Below are positions 6,435 to 15,682 of a stretch of 18,091 nucleotides of DNA, piece after piece (positions within the stretch are counted from its first letter, which is position 1; the number at the start of each line of letters is the position of its first letter). Source of the DNA: an uncultured Planctomycetaceae bacterium. Its GTDB lineage: Bacteria; Planctomycetota; Planctomycetia; Pirellulales; Pirellulaceae. The notes below the pieces were generated by a model. It saw only the letters and a list, made by a program, of their open reading frames with translations. It was not told where the DNA came from and made no database searches. The stretch is from NCBI GenBank assembly GCA_903921945.1, contig CAIXSC010000954.1:1-18091 (forward strand). Reading direction: 5' to 3'. The position numbers were made by a program, and so were the translations under genes.

Positions 6435-7496
6435 ATGGACACGCGGATGGACGACCTCGAGGCGGTGGAGCAACTACGCGGCGCGCGGGATCGGCTGCGG
6501 CAAGAACTCGGCAAAGTGATTGTCGGGCAGCGGCAGGTGATCGACGAATTGTTGATCGCGATGTTCGCGCGAGGCCATTGCCTCTTGGTTGGCGTTCCTG
6601 GACTCGCCAAAACGCTGCTCATTCGCACCCTGGCCGACGCCCTGGCGCTCGACTTCAATCGCATTCAATTCACGCCCGACCTGATGCCCTCGGACATCAC
6701 GGGCACGGAGATGATTCAGGAAGACCGGGCGACAGGGCAGCGAACCTTCCGTTTTCTACCGGGCCCGGTGTTTGCCAATGTGGTGCTTGCCGACGAGATC
6801 AATCGCACGCCGCCCAAGACCCAAGCGGCCCTGCTCGAGGCGATGCAAGAGCGGCAAGTGACCGTGGGAGGCCAGCGGCACGCTTTGCCGGATCCGTTCT
6901 TTGTGCTGGCGACGCAAAACCCGATCGAACAGGAAGGCACGTATCCGCTTCCCGAAGCCCAACTCGACCGATTCATGTTCCACATTCGCGTCGATTATCC
7001 CAGCGAGGAGGAGGAACTGCTTATCATCAAGCAGACGACCGCCGACTCGCTGGCCACGGTCTCGAGGACGCTGGATGCCGCGCGGATCCTTGAATTGTCG
7101 CAAGTGGTGCGGCGAGTGCCGATCGCCGACCATGTCGCCCGCTACGCGCTGTCGCTTGCCCGTCGTTCGCGGCCGGGACAACCAGACGCTCCGCGTTTCA
7201 TTCGCGACTACGTGCAGTGGGGCGCTGGCCCGCGAGCCGGCCAGTATCTCGTGCTTGGGGCCAAAGCGCGGGCCGCGTTGGATGGCCGTGCCCACGTGGA
7301 ACTGGAAGACATCCGCGCCGTCGCCCCGCCCGTGCTGCGCCATCGTTTGAAAACCAATTTCAACGCCGACGCGGAAGGGGTCACAGCGGAAGAACTGATT
7401 CGCCGTCTGCTCGCTTCACCGTCGGAACCATCCGCCGAGGATCGCCGTGACAGCCTCCCCGACCTTCTTCGATCCGCGGACGCTCGCCCGGCTTAA
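6435..7496 (+). CDS. MoxR-family AAA+ ATPase
   Basis: A 353-residue cytoplasmic AAA+ ATPase of the MoxR group, thought to act as a chaperone for VWA-domain partners. Visible motifs are Walker A GVPGLAKT (53-60), Walker B VVLADEIN (about 116-123, Asp120/Glu121), sensor 1 LATQNP, the pore/MoxR signature EGTYPLPEAQLDRF with the arginine finger, and a C-terminal lid (about 270-335, RAHVELEDIRAVAPPVLRHR). Length is typical. The ATG at 6435 follows the propeller gene by 15 bp; a second in-frame ATG at 6447 would shorten it by four residues. Its last 50 bp overlap the DUF58 gene, the standard arrangement of moxR clusters, so the two products are probably made in a fixed ratio. Confidence 0.95.
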   Translation: MDTRMDDLEAVEQLRGARDRLRQELGKVIVGQRQVIDELLIAMFARGHCLLVGVPGLAKTLLIRTLADALALDFNRIQFTPDLMPSDITGTEMIQEDRATGQRTFRFLPGPVFANVVLADEINRTPPKTQAALLEAMQERQVTVGGQRHALPDPFFVLATQNPIEQEGTYPLPEAQLDRFMFHIRVDYPSEEEELLIIKQTTADSLATVSRTLDAARILELSQVVRRVPIADHVARYALSLARRSRPGQPDAPRFIRDYVQWGAGPRAGQYLVLGAKARAALDGRAHVELEDIRAVAPPVLRHRLKTNFNADAEGVTAEELIRRLLASPSEPSAEDRRDSLPDLLRSADARPA

Positions 7497-8352
7497 CGGC
7501 CTCGCCTTGCGTGCCCGCCACATCGTGGAGGGCTACGTCGCTGGATTGCATCGCAGTCCATACCGGGGATTCTCGATAGAATTCGCCGAGCATCGGGAAT
7601 ACGCGCCGGGCGACGATTTGCGCTATGTCGATTGGAAGGTCTTCGGCCGCACCGACAAGTTCTACCTCAAGCAATACGAGGACGAGACGAATCTGTTGTG
7701 TTACGTGCTGCTGGATACCAGTCGCAGCATGTCTTACCGCGGCCCCGGCTCCGCGCTTTCGAAGCTGGAATACGCCCAATGCCTGGCCGCCGCGCTCGCG
7801 TGGCTCGTGTTGCGGCAACAAGACTCTGTGGGGTTGGCGACTTTTGACGAGGCGCCGCGGACGGTGATTCGACCCAGTGGCAGTCCAGCGCATTGGCCCG
7901 TTGTGCTGAACGCGCTCGAACAGGTGGCGCCGGGACCGCGGTCCGATCTCGGCGCGGCATTCGCCGCCCTTGCCGCTCGTTTAGTCCGTCGAGGCGTGGT
8001 GGTCGTGCTCAGCGATCTCTTCGACGATCCGGCGCGGCTGTCGGCCGGTCTGCGGCAGTTCCGCTTCCGCCATCACGATGTGATCCTGCTGCATGTGCTC
8101 GACAGTGCCGAACTGCTGTTTCCGTTCGACGACGGTAAACGATTCACGGGGCTGGAAGGAGAACCCGCCGCCTCCGTCGATGCCCGCGCGATTCGCGGCG
8201 CGTATCTCGCCGAAATGGAAAAATTCCTCGCAGGCGTCAAGTCGACGGCGCGAGCGCAAGGCATCGATTACTTGCTTGCCCGCACCGATCGACCGTTTGA
8301 CGAGACACTCGCGGCCTACCTCGCCGCCCGTCTCGCGAGGGTGAAGCCATGA
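7447..8352 (+). CDS. DUF58 domain protein with VWA-like fold
   Basis: 301 residues with the DUF58 signature: RSPYRGFSIEFAEHREYAPG, then DDLRYVDWKVFGRTDKFYLK and QYEDETN (about residues 37-83), then a VWA-like domain with a complete MIDAS motif DTSRS (90-94). DUF58 proteins are the usual direct partner of MoxR ATPases. This one has no membrane helix and is probably cytoplasmic or peripheral. The GTG start at 7447 is supported by GAGG (7437-7440) six bases upstream and by the family's usual N terminus (FFDPRTLARLNGLALRARHIVEG). It lies 50 bp inside moxR, and its stop overlaps the next gene's ATG (ATGA), indicating translational coupling on both sides. Confidence 0.95.
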   Translation: MTASPTFFDPRTLARLNGLALRARHIVEGYVAGLHRSPYRGFSIEFAEHREYAPGDDLRYVDWKVFGRTDKFYLKQYEDETNLLCYVLLDTSRSMSYRGPGSALSKLEYAQCLAAALAWLVLRQQDSVGLATFDEAPRTVIRPSGSPAHWPVVLNALEQVAPGPRSDLGAAFAALAARLVRRGVVVVLSDLFDDPARLSAGLRQFRFRHHDVILLHVLDSAELLFPFDDGKRFTGLEGEPAASVDARAIRGAYLAEMEKFLAGVKSTARAQGIDYLLARTDRPFDETLAAYLAARLARVKP

Positions 8353-11009
8353 TGCCGTTCGCCAGCGCGACGCTGCTCTTGTGGGGGTTGGCGGCGGCGA
8401 TACCGATTGCGATTCATCTCTGGAGCCGCCGCCGCCACGAGGAACATGCGTGGGCCGCGATGGCGTTTCTCATGGCCGCCTTGCGTCAACACGCTCGTCG
8501 CGCCCGCTTTCAGGAGTGGCTGCTGTTAACACTGCGGATCGCGGTGCTGGTGCTCTTCGCCATCGCGCTGGCCGACCCGCGAACCGCTGGCCGGGCCAAC
8601 TCGGCCTTTCCGCTTGCCGGCGGCGAACCGACTCACCATGTGTTAGTGATTGACGCTTCGTATTCGATGGACCTGCGGCATGGCGAGCGAACTGGTTTGG
8701 ACCGCGCGCGGGAAGCCGCGCTTGCGATCGTTCGAAACGCTCCGCAGGGCGACGGCTTTTCCCTGGTGTTGCTCGCCGATCCCGCGAGCGTGGTGCTCGG
8801 CGAGCCGGTGTTTGACACGGCCGCCGTCGAACAGGAATTGAACGCGCTGCGTACCGCGCCGGCTGGCGCCGACTTGACTTCGACGCTTGCCCGGGTACGC
8901 GAACTGCTCGCGCAAGCCCGCCAACGCGTTCCCCGGCTCGCTCGACGCCATGTCGTTGTTTTTTCCGATATGGCTCGCAACACTTGGGACCCAGGGAATC
9001 AGGCAACGGGCGACTGGCGTCGGTCTTGGCAGGAACTGGCCGAAGCCGCGGTATTGGAAGTGCGCGACGTTGGCCCTCGAACGACATCGGACCTTGTGAA
9101 TCTGGCCATCGTCGCGCTACGATCGGCGGCGGTTGTCGAGGGGCCTGTCGCACGCCATGACTTGCAAGCCGGCGGTGAAGGGCGGCTCGAGGCGGTTCTA
9201 CGGAACTTCGGATCACGGGCAACCTCGGCGACCGTCGAGTTCCAAGTGGATGGCCGGCCGCTCGCAGCGCCCGCGATCACAGTGCCGCCGCGCGGCGAGG
9301 CGGTGGCCACCGCTCGCGTCCGTTTCGACTCGCCAGGAGACCATGTGGCGAAAGCCACGCTCCGAGCGGTTCGCCCACCCGATGAGCTGCCGCTGGATGA
9401 CCACCGATGGCTCGTGATCCCGGTTCGCGACCGGGGCGAAGTTCTGTGCGTCGAAGGCGGTTTGGATGAGGCTCGCTTTCTCGCGCTTGCGCTCGCTCCC
9501 GGCACGCGTGGTGCGACGGCTGCTCGCGACGCGCAGTCGATTCGGGTAGGCATCGCCAGTGAAACCGCGTTGCTCGATCGTTCACTCCATCGTTACGACC
9601 TGATCGCGTTGTGCAACGTCGCGCGGCTTAGCGACCGCGAGACGCAGGCCATCGGCGATTACGTGTACCGGGGCGGACGGCTTGCCATCTTTCCTGGCGA
9701 TCGAACCGATATTGCCAATTTCAACGAACGACTAGGTGGCCGGCCGCGCCGCCTCCTGCCGGCCAGTTTGGGGCCGCCCCGATCGCAAGACGATTTGCGG
9801 ATCGATCCGCGCGGCTACCGTGATCCGCTCATCGCGCCATTTCGTGGCCAAGAGCGTGCCGGTTTGCTTTCGACACCGATTTGGTGCTACTTGCCGGCCA
9901 CCGTGATCGATGCGAACGCGGCCCGCGTCGCGCTCGCGTTCCACAATGGCGATCCGTGGCTAGTCCACGAGCCGTTTGGTCCGGGGCATGTTTGGCTATG
10001 CACCACAACCGCCGCGCCGCGCTCGCGGATCGCGGGTTCGGATCCACCTCGACCTTGGAATGCGTGGGCCACTTGGCCGAGCTTCGTGCCGCTCATGCAA
10101 ACCCTGCTCCACGAAGCGCTCGCGGGTCGCTCGGCGGTGCGGAACATTCTGGTTGGCGGACCGCTGACGGGCGCCTTCGCACAGGAGGCGAACGATTCGT
10201 CCCGTGAATCCGGCACAACAGCGAGCGACAGCGTTGGCGATAACGCTCGCGGGAACACCGGCGATAACGCGAGTGGAAACGCCATCGCCAGCGGGGAATC
10301 GGTGCTGGTCGAACTTCCGTCGCCCGCTTCCGCGATGGCCAGTGCGTTCGCCGAACCTGCCGAGACCCAACGGATCGCCGCCGAACGAGTCGGCTTCGAG
10401 CTTCGCTGGCTGCTTCCAGCCACATCGATTCCTGGAATCTACGTCGCCCGTCCCAGCCATCTGGACAGCGATTCGAAATCGAAGGCGAACGCTTCCGACA
10501 CGCTCTCAACGATGTCGCCCCGTGGCGACTCGCTTTCGAGCGAACGCGACACGCAGGCCACGATGGGCGTCGAACAACGTTTCGCGGTCAACATCGACAC
10601 GCGTGAAAGCGATCCCCAACGAATCGACGCCGATGATTTGCCGGCTTCGCTTCGAGAAAGTTTCCTTGCTTCGAACCCGGACGCTTCGGGCTTGAGCGGA
10701 CCAACGGGCGCCGCGGCCACTCCAGGTGTGTTTCGTGGAGTCGAAATGGCTGGCACTGGATCGGCTGGCACTGAATCGGCTGGCGCTGAATCAGCTAGCA
10801 CTGGATCGGCTAACGCTGAATCGGCGGACGATGGAACGGTCGGCGCAAAAGAGCCTTTCGCGGAGGCGGGGCGAGATGATCGTGCTACTCGCGCCGTTGC
10901 CGACTCGGAGCAGCGGCGTTGGTTTCGTCCCTTGTTGGCGATGATCGCCATGACGCTGGTCGCCGAATCGCTGTTGGCTTGGCGGATGGGAAGGCGGGGC
11001 GGCGCATGA
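8349..11009 (+). CDS. BatA-type VWA membrane protein with GATase-like domain
   Basis: 886 residues. The N terminus is the BatA double-transmembrane domain: helix about 5-24, then SRRRHEEHAWAAMAFLMAAL, then helix about 56-76. A VWA domain follows with MIDAS DASYS (102-106) and VVFSDMA. About 350-600 resembles a class I glutamine amidotransferase-like fold (ALCNVARLSDRETQAIGDYV, RGGRLAIFPG) without an obvious catalytic Cys. The C-terminal quarter is Ser/Glu/Asp-rich and holds two tandem repeats before a last helix (about 860-880, LLAMIAMTLVAESLLAW). Most of the chain should face the periplasm. The ATG at 8349 has GAGG eight bases upstream and a 4-bp overlap with the DUF58 gene. Probably a membrane effector for the MoxR/DUF58 pair. 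The long acidic linker is unusual and looks expanded. Confidence 0.88.
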   Translation: MMPFASATLLLWGLAAAIPIAIHLWSRRRHEEHAWAAMAFLMAALRQHARRARFQEWLLLTLRIAVLVLFAIALADPRTAGRANSAFPLAGGEPTHHVLVIDASYSMDLRHGERTGLDRAREAALAIVRNAPQGDGFSLVLLADPASVVLGEPVFDTAAVEQELNALRTAPAGADLTSTLARVRELLAQARQRVPRLARRHVVVFSDMARNTWDPGNQATGDWRRSWQELAEAAVLEVRDVGPRTTSDLVNLAIVALRSAAVVEGPVARHDLQAGGEGRLEAVLRNFGSRATSATVEFQVDGRPLAAPAITVPPRGEAVATARVRFDSPGDHVAKATLRAVRPPDELPLDDHRWLVIPVRDRGEVLCVEGGLDEARFLALALAPGTRGATAARDAQSIRVGIASETALLDRSLHRYDLIALCNVARLSDRETQAIGDYVYRGGRLAIFPGDRTDIANFNERLGGRPRRLLPASLGPPRSQDDLRIDPRGYRDPLIAPFRGQERAGLLSTPIWCYLPATVIDANAARVALAFHNGDPWLVHEPFGPGHVWLCTTTAAPRSRIAGSDPPRPWNAWATWPSFVPLMQTLLHEALAGRSAVRNILVGGPLTGAFAQEANDSSRESGTTASDSVGDNARGNTGDNASGNAIASGESVLVELPSPASAMASAFAEPAETQRIAAERVGFELRWLLPATSIPGIYVARPSHLDSDSKSKANASDTLSTMSPRGDSLSSERDTQATMGVEQRFAVNIDTRESDPQRIDADDLPASLRESFLASNPDASGLSGPTGAAATPGVFRGVEMAGTGSAGTESAGAESASTGSANAESADDGTVGAKEPFAEAGRDDRATRAVADSEQRRWFRPLLAMIAMTLVAESLLAWRMGRRGGA
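10236..10283 (+). repeat. 24-bp in-frame tandem repeat (two units)
   Basis: Two 8-codon units read GDNARGNT and GDNASGNA inside the linker of the BatA-type protein. The flanking residues are similarly rich in Ser, Gly and Asp. Confidence 0.8.
10752..10826 (+). repeat. 15-bp in-frame tandem repeat (five units)
   Basis: Five 5-codon units encode GTGSA, GTESA, GAESA, STGSA and NAESA just before the C-terminal helix of the BatA-type protein. The units diverge mainly at first and second codon positions. Confidence 0.9.
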
Positions 11010-13636
11010 ATGCGGTCGAGACCTCGATTGAATCGAGCTGGAGCGGGCCGCTGTGGTGGACGCTGGCGGTGCTGGCCGGTTTCGCGGCGTTGGCGTGGTC
11101 GATTTATCGTCGCGAGCGCGGTCCGGCGCCGGCTTGGATTCGCGGGGTCCTTGCCGTTGCCCGCTTCTCGTTGTTCGCGATCATTGCCTGGATTTTTCAT
11201 GGCTGGATGAAGTCGGAGCATCGCACGGAATTGCCCGAGTTGGCGGTTGTCGTTGATGTCTCGGCGAGCATGGCGACGGTCGATCGCGAGTTGGATACCG
11301 GCGGGGATGCGAGCGACGGGGCGGCCGGTTCCCGAACAGGTGCGTCGTCCGCTTCATCCGCATCTCCAGGGAACTCGCGGCTTGAACGAGTGAAACGGCT
11401 CCTCGCAACACCCGCCACAGGGCTTCTGGAGCGGTGGGGGCAGCGCTATCGTGTGCGGTTGTATCGCGTGGGGGCCGCGATGGTCGCCGATGATGCTGGA
11501 ACAGTGGCGGAGAGTGCGAAAGCCGTTTCACCTTCTTCCACGAATGGCGATACCGTGGCCGGGGTGGCGGCTCCGCGGCGGGATCGCTCGGAGGAGGGCC
11601 GCTACGCGGACGGAGTGTCGAACTGGCTGGCGGCCGACGATGCGTCGCGGCTCGGGGATGGTTTGTTCGATGTCTTGCAGGCTCAGCGGGGACGGCCTAC
11701 CGCAAGCGTTGTCGTGTTCTCTGACGGTGTCACGACCGAAGGGCGATCGCTGTCGGAGGCGGCAGCCTTGGCGGGCCGGCGTCGAGTCCCTCTTCACTGT
11801 GTGGGAGTGGGAGGCGAACGGCCGCCGCGTGATGTGCGTTTGTCCGACTTGGCTGCCGACGACAGCGCGTTCGTGGGCGATTTGGTGGTGTTTCAGGCGT
11901 CGCTGAGCGGGACAGGTTATGCGGGCCAGAAGGTGAAGGTGCGGCTCCTGCGGCAGGAGAGCGGCGCGGTTCTCGGCGAACATCTCGCCACGTTGCCGCC
12001 CGACGGCCGTATGGCCCCGGTGCGCATCGCCTTTCGACCGCTCGGCCCGGGTGACTTTTCACTCGCGCTGGTCGCCGACACGCTCGCTGGCGAAGCCACG
12101 ACACTCAACAACCGGTTGGCACGCACCGTGCGCGTAGGGGAAGAAACCTTGCGAGTGCTTCTGGTGCAAGCCGCGCCGAGCTACGAGTTCCGTTACCTCC
12201 GCACGCTCCTGCAACGGCAACGGAAGCGCTCGCAAGCGTCCGAGCGAGCGGTGGCGCTGACGGCCGTGTTGCAAGAGGCCGATGCCGAATACGCGAGTAT
12301 CGATCCCGATGCGGCATCCGCCTTTCCCACAACGCGGGACGAATTGTTTCGCTACGACGTCGTCATCCTGGGCGATGCCGATCCGTCGTTGATCGGCCCT
12401 GCCGGCTTGGCCAATCTCGAGGCGTTTGTGGCTGAACGTGGCGGCGGATTGATTGTCTGCGCCGGGCCATCGTTCACCCCGCAGTCCTTTCAGGGAACCC
12501 GTTTGGCGAGCCTCCTGCCATTTGAATTGGAGAGCGTGCGGACCCCAGCGCCGGACGCGGCGCTCGAGACCGCTTTTCAACCCCGCTTGGCGCCGCTCGG
12601 CGGCGCTGCCGCCCCGTTGCAGTTGGAGGATTCACCAGACCGCAATCTCCGCGCCTGGAGCCAGTTGCCGCCTTGGTACTGGTTCGCCGCGGCGCCCGAT
12701 CTGCGGCCTGGCGCCCGGGTTCTCGTGGAGCATCCCCATCGCGTCGGGCCCAATGGACAACCGCTTCCACTGCTGGTCTCCCAGTTTGTCGGCGCCGGAC
12801 ATGTCGTGGCGCAACTCGGTGATGACTCCTGGCGGTGGTCCCGAGTCCCGGAAACCGAACCGCTGTACGTTCGTTACTGGATGCAACTGCTGCGGTGGCT
12901 TAGCCGCTCCCGGCTCGCAAGCGGCCGCGGCGCCGTGCAATTGACCACCGATCGGGAAAGTTATGAAACGACGGACAGTGTGCGCGTCCGCGTGCGGTTC
13001 GTGGACAGCCGTTTGGCTCCGAGCGCCGACGATGGCGTCGTGGTGCTCGTGCAGACCTCCGACGGTCCGGCGACTCCGCTCGTGCTGCGCCGCGACTCGC
13101 AAGAACGCGGATCTTTCCGCGGCACTCTGGCGCCGCTTGCGGCCGGCGAATATCGAGTCTGGATGGTGCGGCCCGTGTTGTCAGGAACTCCTGGAACTCC
13201 AGCCGTTCCAACTCGAACGGACCTAGACCGAACGGAGCCCGGTCGAACGGAGCCAACGCGAACGGAGCCAGGTCGCGGGACCAACCCAGGACCAGGAGGT
13301 GTGGTGGACGCGGCGACGCGTGGCGATTCGCCGGGCGGGAATTCGCCGGGCGACGATGTGCCGGCCACGCGGTTCGCGGTGGTCGCGCGCTCAGGCGAGC
13401 AAGCACGGTTGGAGTTGGATGCGGCCGCCTTGAAAGAAGCCGCTCGCATTTCCGGCGGAAAATACTACGCTTGGTCGGAAGCGGAGCGGCTTGCCGAAGA
13501 CCTGCCGCGCGGTCGGCCGGTAAGGATCGATTCGTCGCCTGCCGAGCCTGTGTGGAACCGATGGCCGGTGGCGGCTCTCTTCGTGGCCTTGATCACGGCG
13601 GAATGGTTGGCGCGGAAACGGTGGTCGATGGCCTGA
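11006..13636 (+). CDS. VWA and GATase-like domain membrane protein
   Basis: 876 residues from the ATG at 11006, which overlaps the previous stop as ATGA. A longer frame from 10919 is rejected because it would run 90 bp into the upstream gene and precede the first helix with polar sequence. Helices at about 16-33 and 47-65 are followed by a VWA domain with MIDAS DVSAS (84-88) and VVFSDGVTTEG. A beta-rich segment follows, then a GATase1-like domain (RVLLVQAAPSYEFRYLRTLL; VVILGDADPS; FVAERGGGLIVCAGPSF), an Ig-like part, a repeat-rich linker at about 730-790, and a C-terminal helix (about 855-870, VAALFVALITAEWLA). Paralogous in design to the preceding gene, so the two may form a heteromeric periplasmic assembly. 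Last gene of the cluster; mnmG starts 52 bp later. Confidence 0.88.
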   Translation: MNAVETSIESSWSGPLWWTLAVLAGFAALAWSIYRRERGPAPAWIRGVLAVARFSLFAIIAWIFHGWMKSEHRTELPELAVVVDVSASMATVDRELDTGGDASDGAAGSRTGASSASSASPGNSRLERVKRLLATPATGLLERWGQRYRVRLYRVGAAMVADDAGTVAESAKAVSPSSTNGDTVAGVAAPRRDRSEEGRYADGVSNWLAADDASRLGDGLFDVLQAQRGRPTASVVVFSDGVTTEGRSLSEAAALAGRRRVPLHCVGVGGERPPRDVRLSDLAADDSAFVGDLVVFQASLSGTGYAGQKVKVRLLRQESGAVLGEHLATLPPDGRMAPVRIAFRPLGPGDFSLALVADTLAGEATTLNNRLARTVRVGEETLRVLLVQAAPSYEFRYLRTLLQRQRKRSQASERAVALTAVLQEADAEYASIDPDAASAFPTTRDELFRYDVVILGDADPSLIGPAGLANLEAFVAERGGGLIVCAGPSFTPQSFQGTRLASLLPFELESVRTPAPDAALETAFQPRLAPLGGAAAPLQLEDSPDRNLRAWSQLPPWYWFAAAPDLRPGARVLVEHPHRVGPNGQPLPLLVSQFVGAGHVVAQLGDDSWRWSRVPETEPLYVRYWMQLLRWLSRSRLASGRGAVQLTTDRESYETTDSVRVRVRFVDSRLAPSADDGVVVLVQTSDGPATPLVLRRDSQERGSFRGTLAPLAAGEYRVWMVRPVLSGTPGTPAVPTRTDLDRTEPGRTEPTRTEPGRGTNPGPGGVVDAATRGDSPGGNSPGDDVPATRFAVVARSGEQARLELDAAALKEAARISGGKYYAWSEAERLAEDLPRGRPVRIDSSPAEPVWNRWPVAALFVALITAEWLARKRWSMA
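13214..13273 (+). repeat. 15-bp in-frame tandem repeat (four units)
   Basis: Four 5-codon units encode RTDLD, RTEPG, RTEPT and RTEPG in the C-terminal linker of the VWA/GATase protein. A shorter GDSPG/GNSPG pair follows at about 13322-13351. Confidence 0.88.
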
Positions 13637-13688
13637 GTGGCTGCGGCGATCGAACGTCGGTGGAGTGTCGTAGCGGACGGATAAGACG

Positions 13689-15503
13689 ATGAACCCAAGT
13701 TATTCATACGATGTGTTGGTGGTCGGCGCGGGGCACGCGGGCACGGAGGCGGCGTTGGCGGCGGCGCGGATGGGAGCGCGCGTCGCCCTGTTGACCACGA
13801 ACTGCGACACGGTCGCGCAGATGAGCTGCAATCCAGCGATCGGCGGCGTCGCGAAGGGACAAATCGTCCGGGAAATCGACGCTCTCGGAGGCGTGATGGG
13901 CCGGGCGATCGACGCGACCGGCATTCAATTCCGGATGCTCAACTTGCGGAAAGGCCCCGCCATGCACAGTCCGCGAGCGCAAGCGGACAAGAAGGCGTAC
14001 CAGTTCGAAGTGAAACGAGTGGTGGAAGAGCAACCCGGACTCGACCTGCGGCAGGAGTCGGTCGAGGATCTCATCGTGGAGGAAACAGGAGACGGTCCGC
14101 GGATCGCCGGCGTGCGGGTGCGGGGCGGTGTTGACTATCTCGCCCGGGCTGTCGTGCTGACGACCGGCACTTTTTTGCAGGCTTTGATGCATACCGGCGA
14201 AGTCAAAACGCCGGGCGGCCGGGCAGGGGAGGGGACGACCGCTGGCTTGTCGGGCGCGCTCGGGCGGCTCGGCTTCGAGGTCCGCCGGTTCAAAACGGGG
14301 ACGCCCCCGCGACTGAATGGCCGAACCATCGACTACGCGCGCACCGAACGGCAACCGGGGGACGACGATCCACAACCTTTCTCGTTCCTGAACGACCGGA
14401 TCGAACAGCCGCAGGTGCCATGCTGGATTACGTATACGAATCCGGAAGTGCATGCGTTGATCCAGGCGAACTTGCATCGCGCCCCTATGTACAGCGGCCA
14501 GATTCAGACAACCGGTCCGCGTTATTGTCCGTCCATTGAGGACAAGATTGTGCGGTTCGCCGACAAGGAACGGCATCAGCTTTTCTTGGAACCCGAGGGC
14601 CGTCATACGCAGGAAGTGTACGTGAATGGTGTCTCGACCAGCTTGCCGCGCGACGTGCAAGACGCCATCCTTAAACTAATCCCGGGATTGGAAAACGCCC
14701 GGATCATGCGTTACGGGTACGCCGTTGAGTACGACTTTTGTCCCCCGGAACAGCTCTGGCCATCGCTGGAAGCGAAACGGGTCCATGGGCTGTTTTTTGC
14801 CGGACAGATCAACGGGACGACGGGCTATGAAGAGGCGGCCGGCCAGGGGTTGTTGGCCGGGGTCAATGCCGCGTTGAGTTTGAAGGCGGCCGAACCGTTG
14901 GTGTTGGACCGCGACGAGGCCTACCTCGGAGTCTTGATCGACGATTTGGTCACTCGCGGCGTCGACGAACCGTATCGGATGTTTACGAGCCGCGCCGAGT
15001 ATCGCTTATTGCTGCGACACGACAACGCGGATCGCCGCTTGACGCCCAGGGGACGAGAGCTTGGGCTGGTCGATGACCAGCGATGGAATCGGCTTTCGAA
15101 AAAAGAGGCGGAGATTGCGCGTGCCCGGCGGCTGCTCGAAACGACTCGCGTCGATCAGTGGACGCTCGAGCATTGGCTGCGTCGGCCGGAGGTCGAGTGG
15201 CCGGAATTGGTGGGACGCTGCGCCGAACTTGGCGAGTTCCGTCCCGATGTGGTGTCCCAGGTGGTGACCGACGTCAAGTATGCGGGCTATGTGACGCGTC
15301 AGGAGGAACAGGTGGCGCGGCAGCGGAGGCTTTCGGAGAAGCGGATCCCTGCCAATTTCGACTACACGCGGCTATCGCAGTTGCGGTTCGAGGCGCGGCA
15401 AAAACTCAGTCGCGTCCGTCCCGTGACCTTGGCTCAAGCAGGCCGAATCAGCGGTATCACCCCTGCCGACATCGCCCTTTTGATGGCGCATTTGGAAGGC
15501 TGA
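13689..15503 (+). CDS. mnmG: tRNA uridine-5-carboxymethylaminomethyl(34) synthesis enzyme
   Basis: MnmG (GidA), 604 residues, is an FAD enzyme that works with the GTPase MnmE to install the 5-(carboxymethyl)aminomethyl group on wobble U34 of tRNAs, using methylene-tetrahydrofolate and NADH. Seen here: N-terminal dinucleotide motif VVGAGHAGTEAALAAARMG, NCDTVAQMSCNPAIGG with the conserved Cys, VAKGQIVREIDALGG, FKTGTPPRL, the FAD-binding NGTTGYEEAAGQGLLAG, and the helical C-terminal domain ending in RISGITPADIALLMAHL. Length is close to the usual 620-630. There is no mnmE in view. The ATG at 13689 has only a weak purine-rich upstream sequence. It lies 52 bp after the MoxR cluster, so read-through from that operon is possible; no terminator is visible between them. 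Confidence 0.97.
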   Translation: MNPSYSYDVLVVGAGHAGTEAALAAARMGARVALLTTNCDTVAQMSCNPAIGGVAKGQIVREIDALGGVMGRAIDATGIQFRMLNLRKGPAMHSPRAQADKKAYQFEVKRVVEEQPGLDLRQESVEDLIVEETGDGPRIAGVRVRGGVDYLARAVVLTTGTFLQALMHTGEVKTPGGRAGEGTTAGLSGALGRLGFEVRRFKTGTPPRLNGRTIDYARTERQPGDDDPQPFSFLNDRIEQPQVPCWITYTNPEVHALIQANLHRAPMYSGQIQTTGPRYCPSIEDKIVRFADKERHQLFLEPEGRHTQEVYVNGVSTSLPRDVQDAILKLIPGLENARIMRYGYAVEYDFCPPEQLWPSLEAKRVHGLFFAGQINGTTGYEEAAGQGLLAGVNAALSLKAAEPLVLDRDEAYLGVLIDDLVTRGVDEPYRMFTSRAEYRLLLRHDNADRRLTPRGRELGLVDDQRWNRLSKKEAEIARARRLLETTRVDQWTLEHWLRRPEVEWPELVGRCAELGEFRPDVVSQVVTDVKYAGYVTRQEEQVARQRRLSEKRIPANFDYTRLSQLRFEARQKLSRVRPVTLAQAGRISGITPADIALLMAHLEG

Positions 15504-15682
15504 TTTCAAACACGGCCGAACCAATTCCCAACTCGTTTCACGCCAGCACCGTTCAATACTCCGTAAACCGATGTGGATTGGGACGTTGCGTCACCCGTTT
15601 CACGTGGCGCTCAGAGTCCGATTGTCGGCGTTGCTACGAGTGGCATTTTCCGATGGCAGGCACGTGGGCGTGGCCATCGATG
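15504..15682. other. intergenic stretch after mnmG, no feature seen
   Basis: About 180 bp without a supported gene. A plus frame from 15571 has no recognisable protein features and runs into the repeat element. No terminator with a T-run was found after mnmG. Confidence 0.6.

Noticed and set aside
10919..11005. N-terminal extension of the VWA/GATase protein
   Set aside because: It would overlap the upstream gene by about 90 bp, whereas the ATGA overlap at 11006 matches the coupling of the other genes in the operon.
13704..14660. 318-codon minus-strand ORF
   Set aside because: It is antisense to mnmG, which is unmistakable, and has no recognisable motif.
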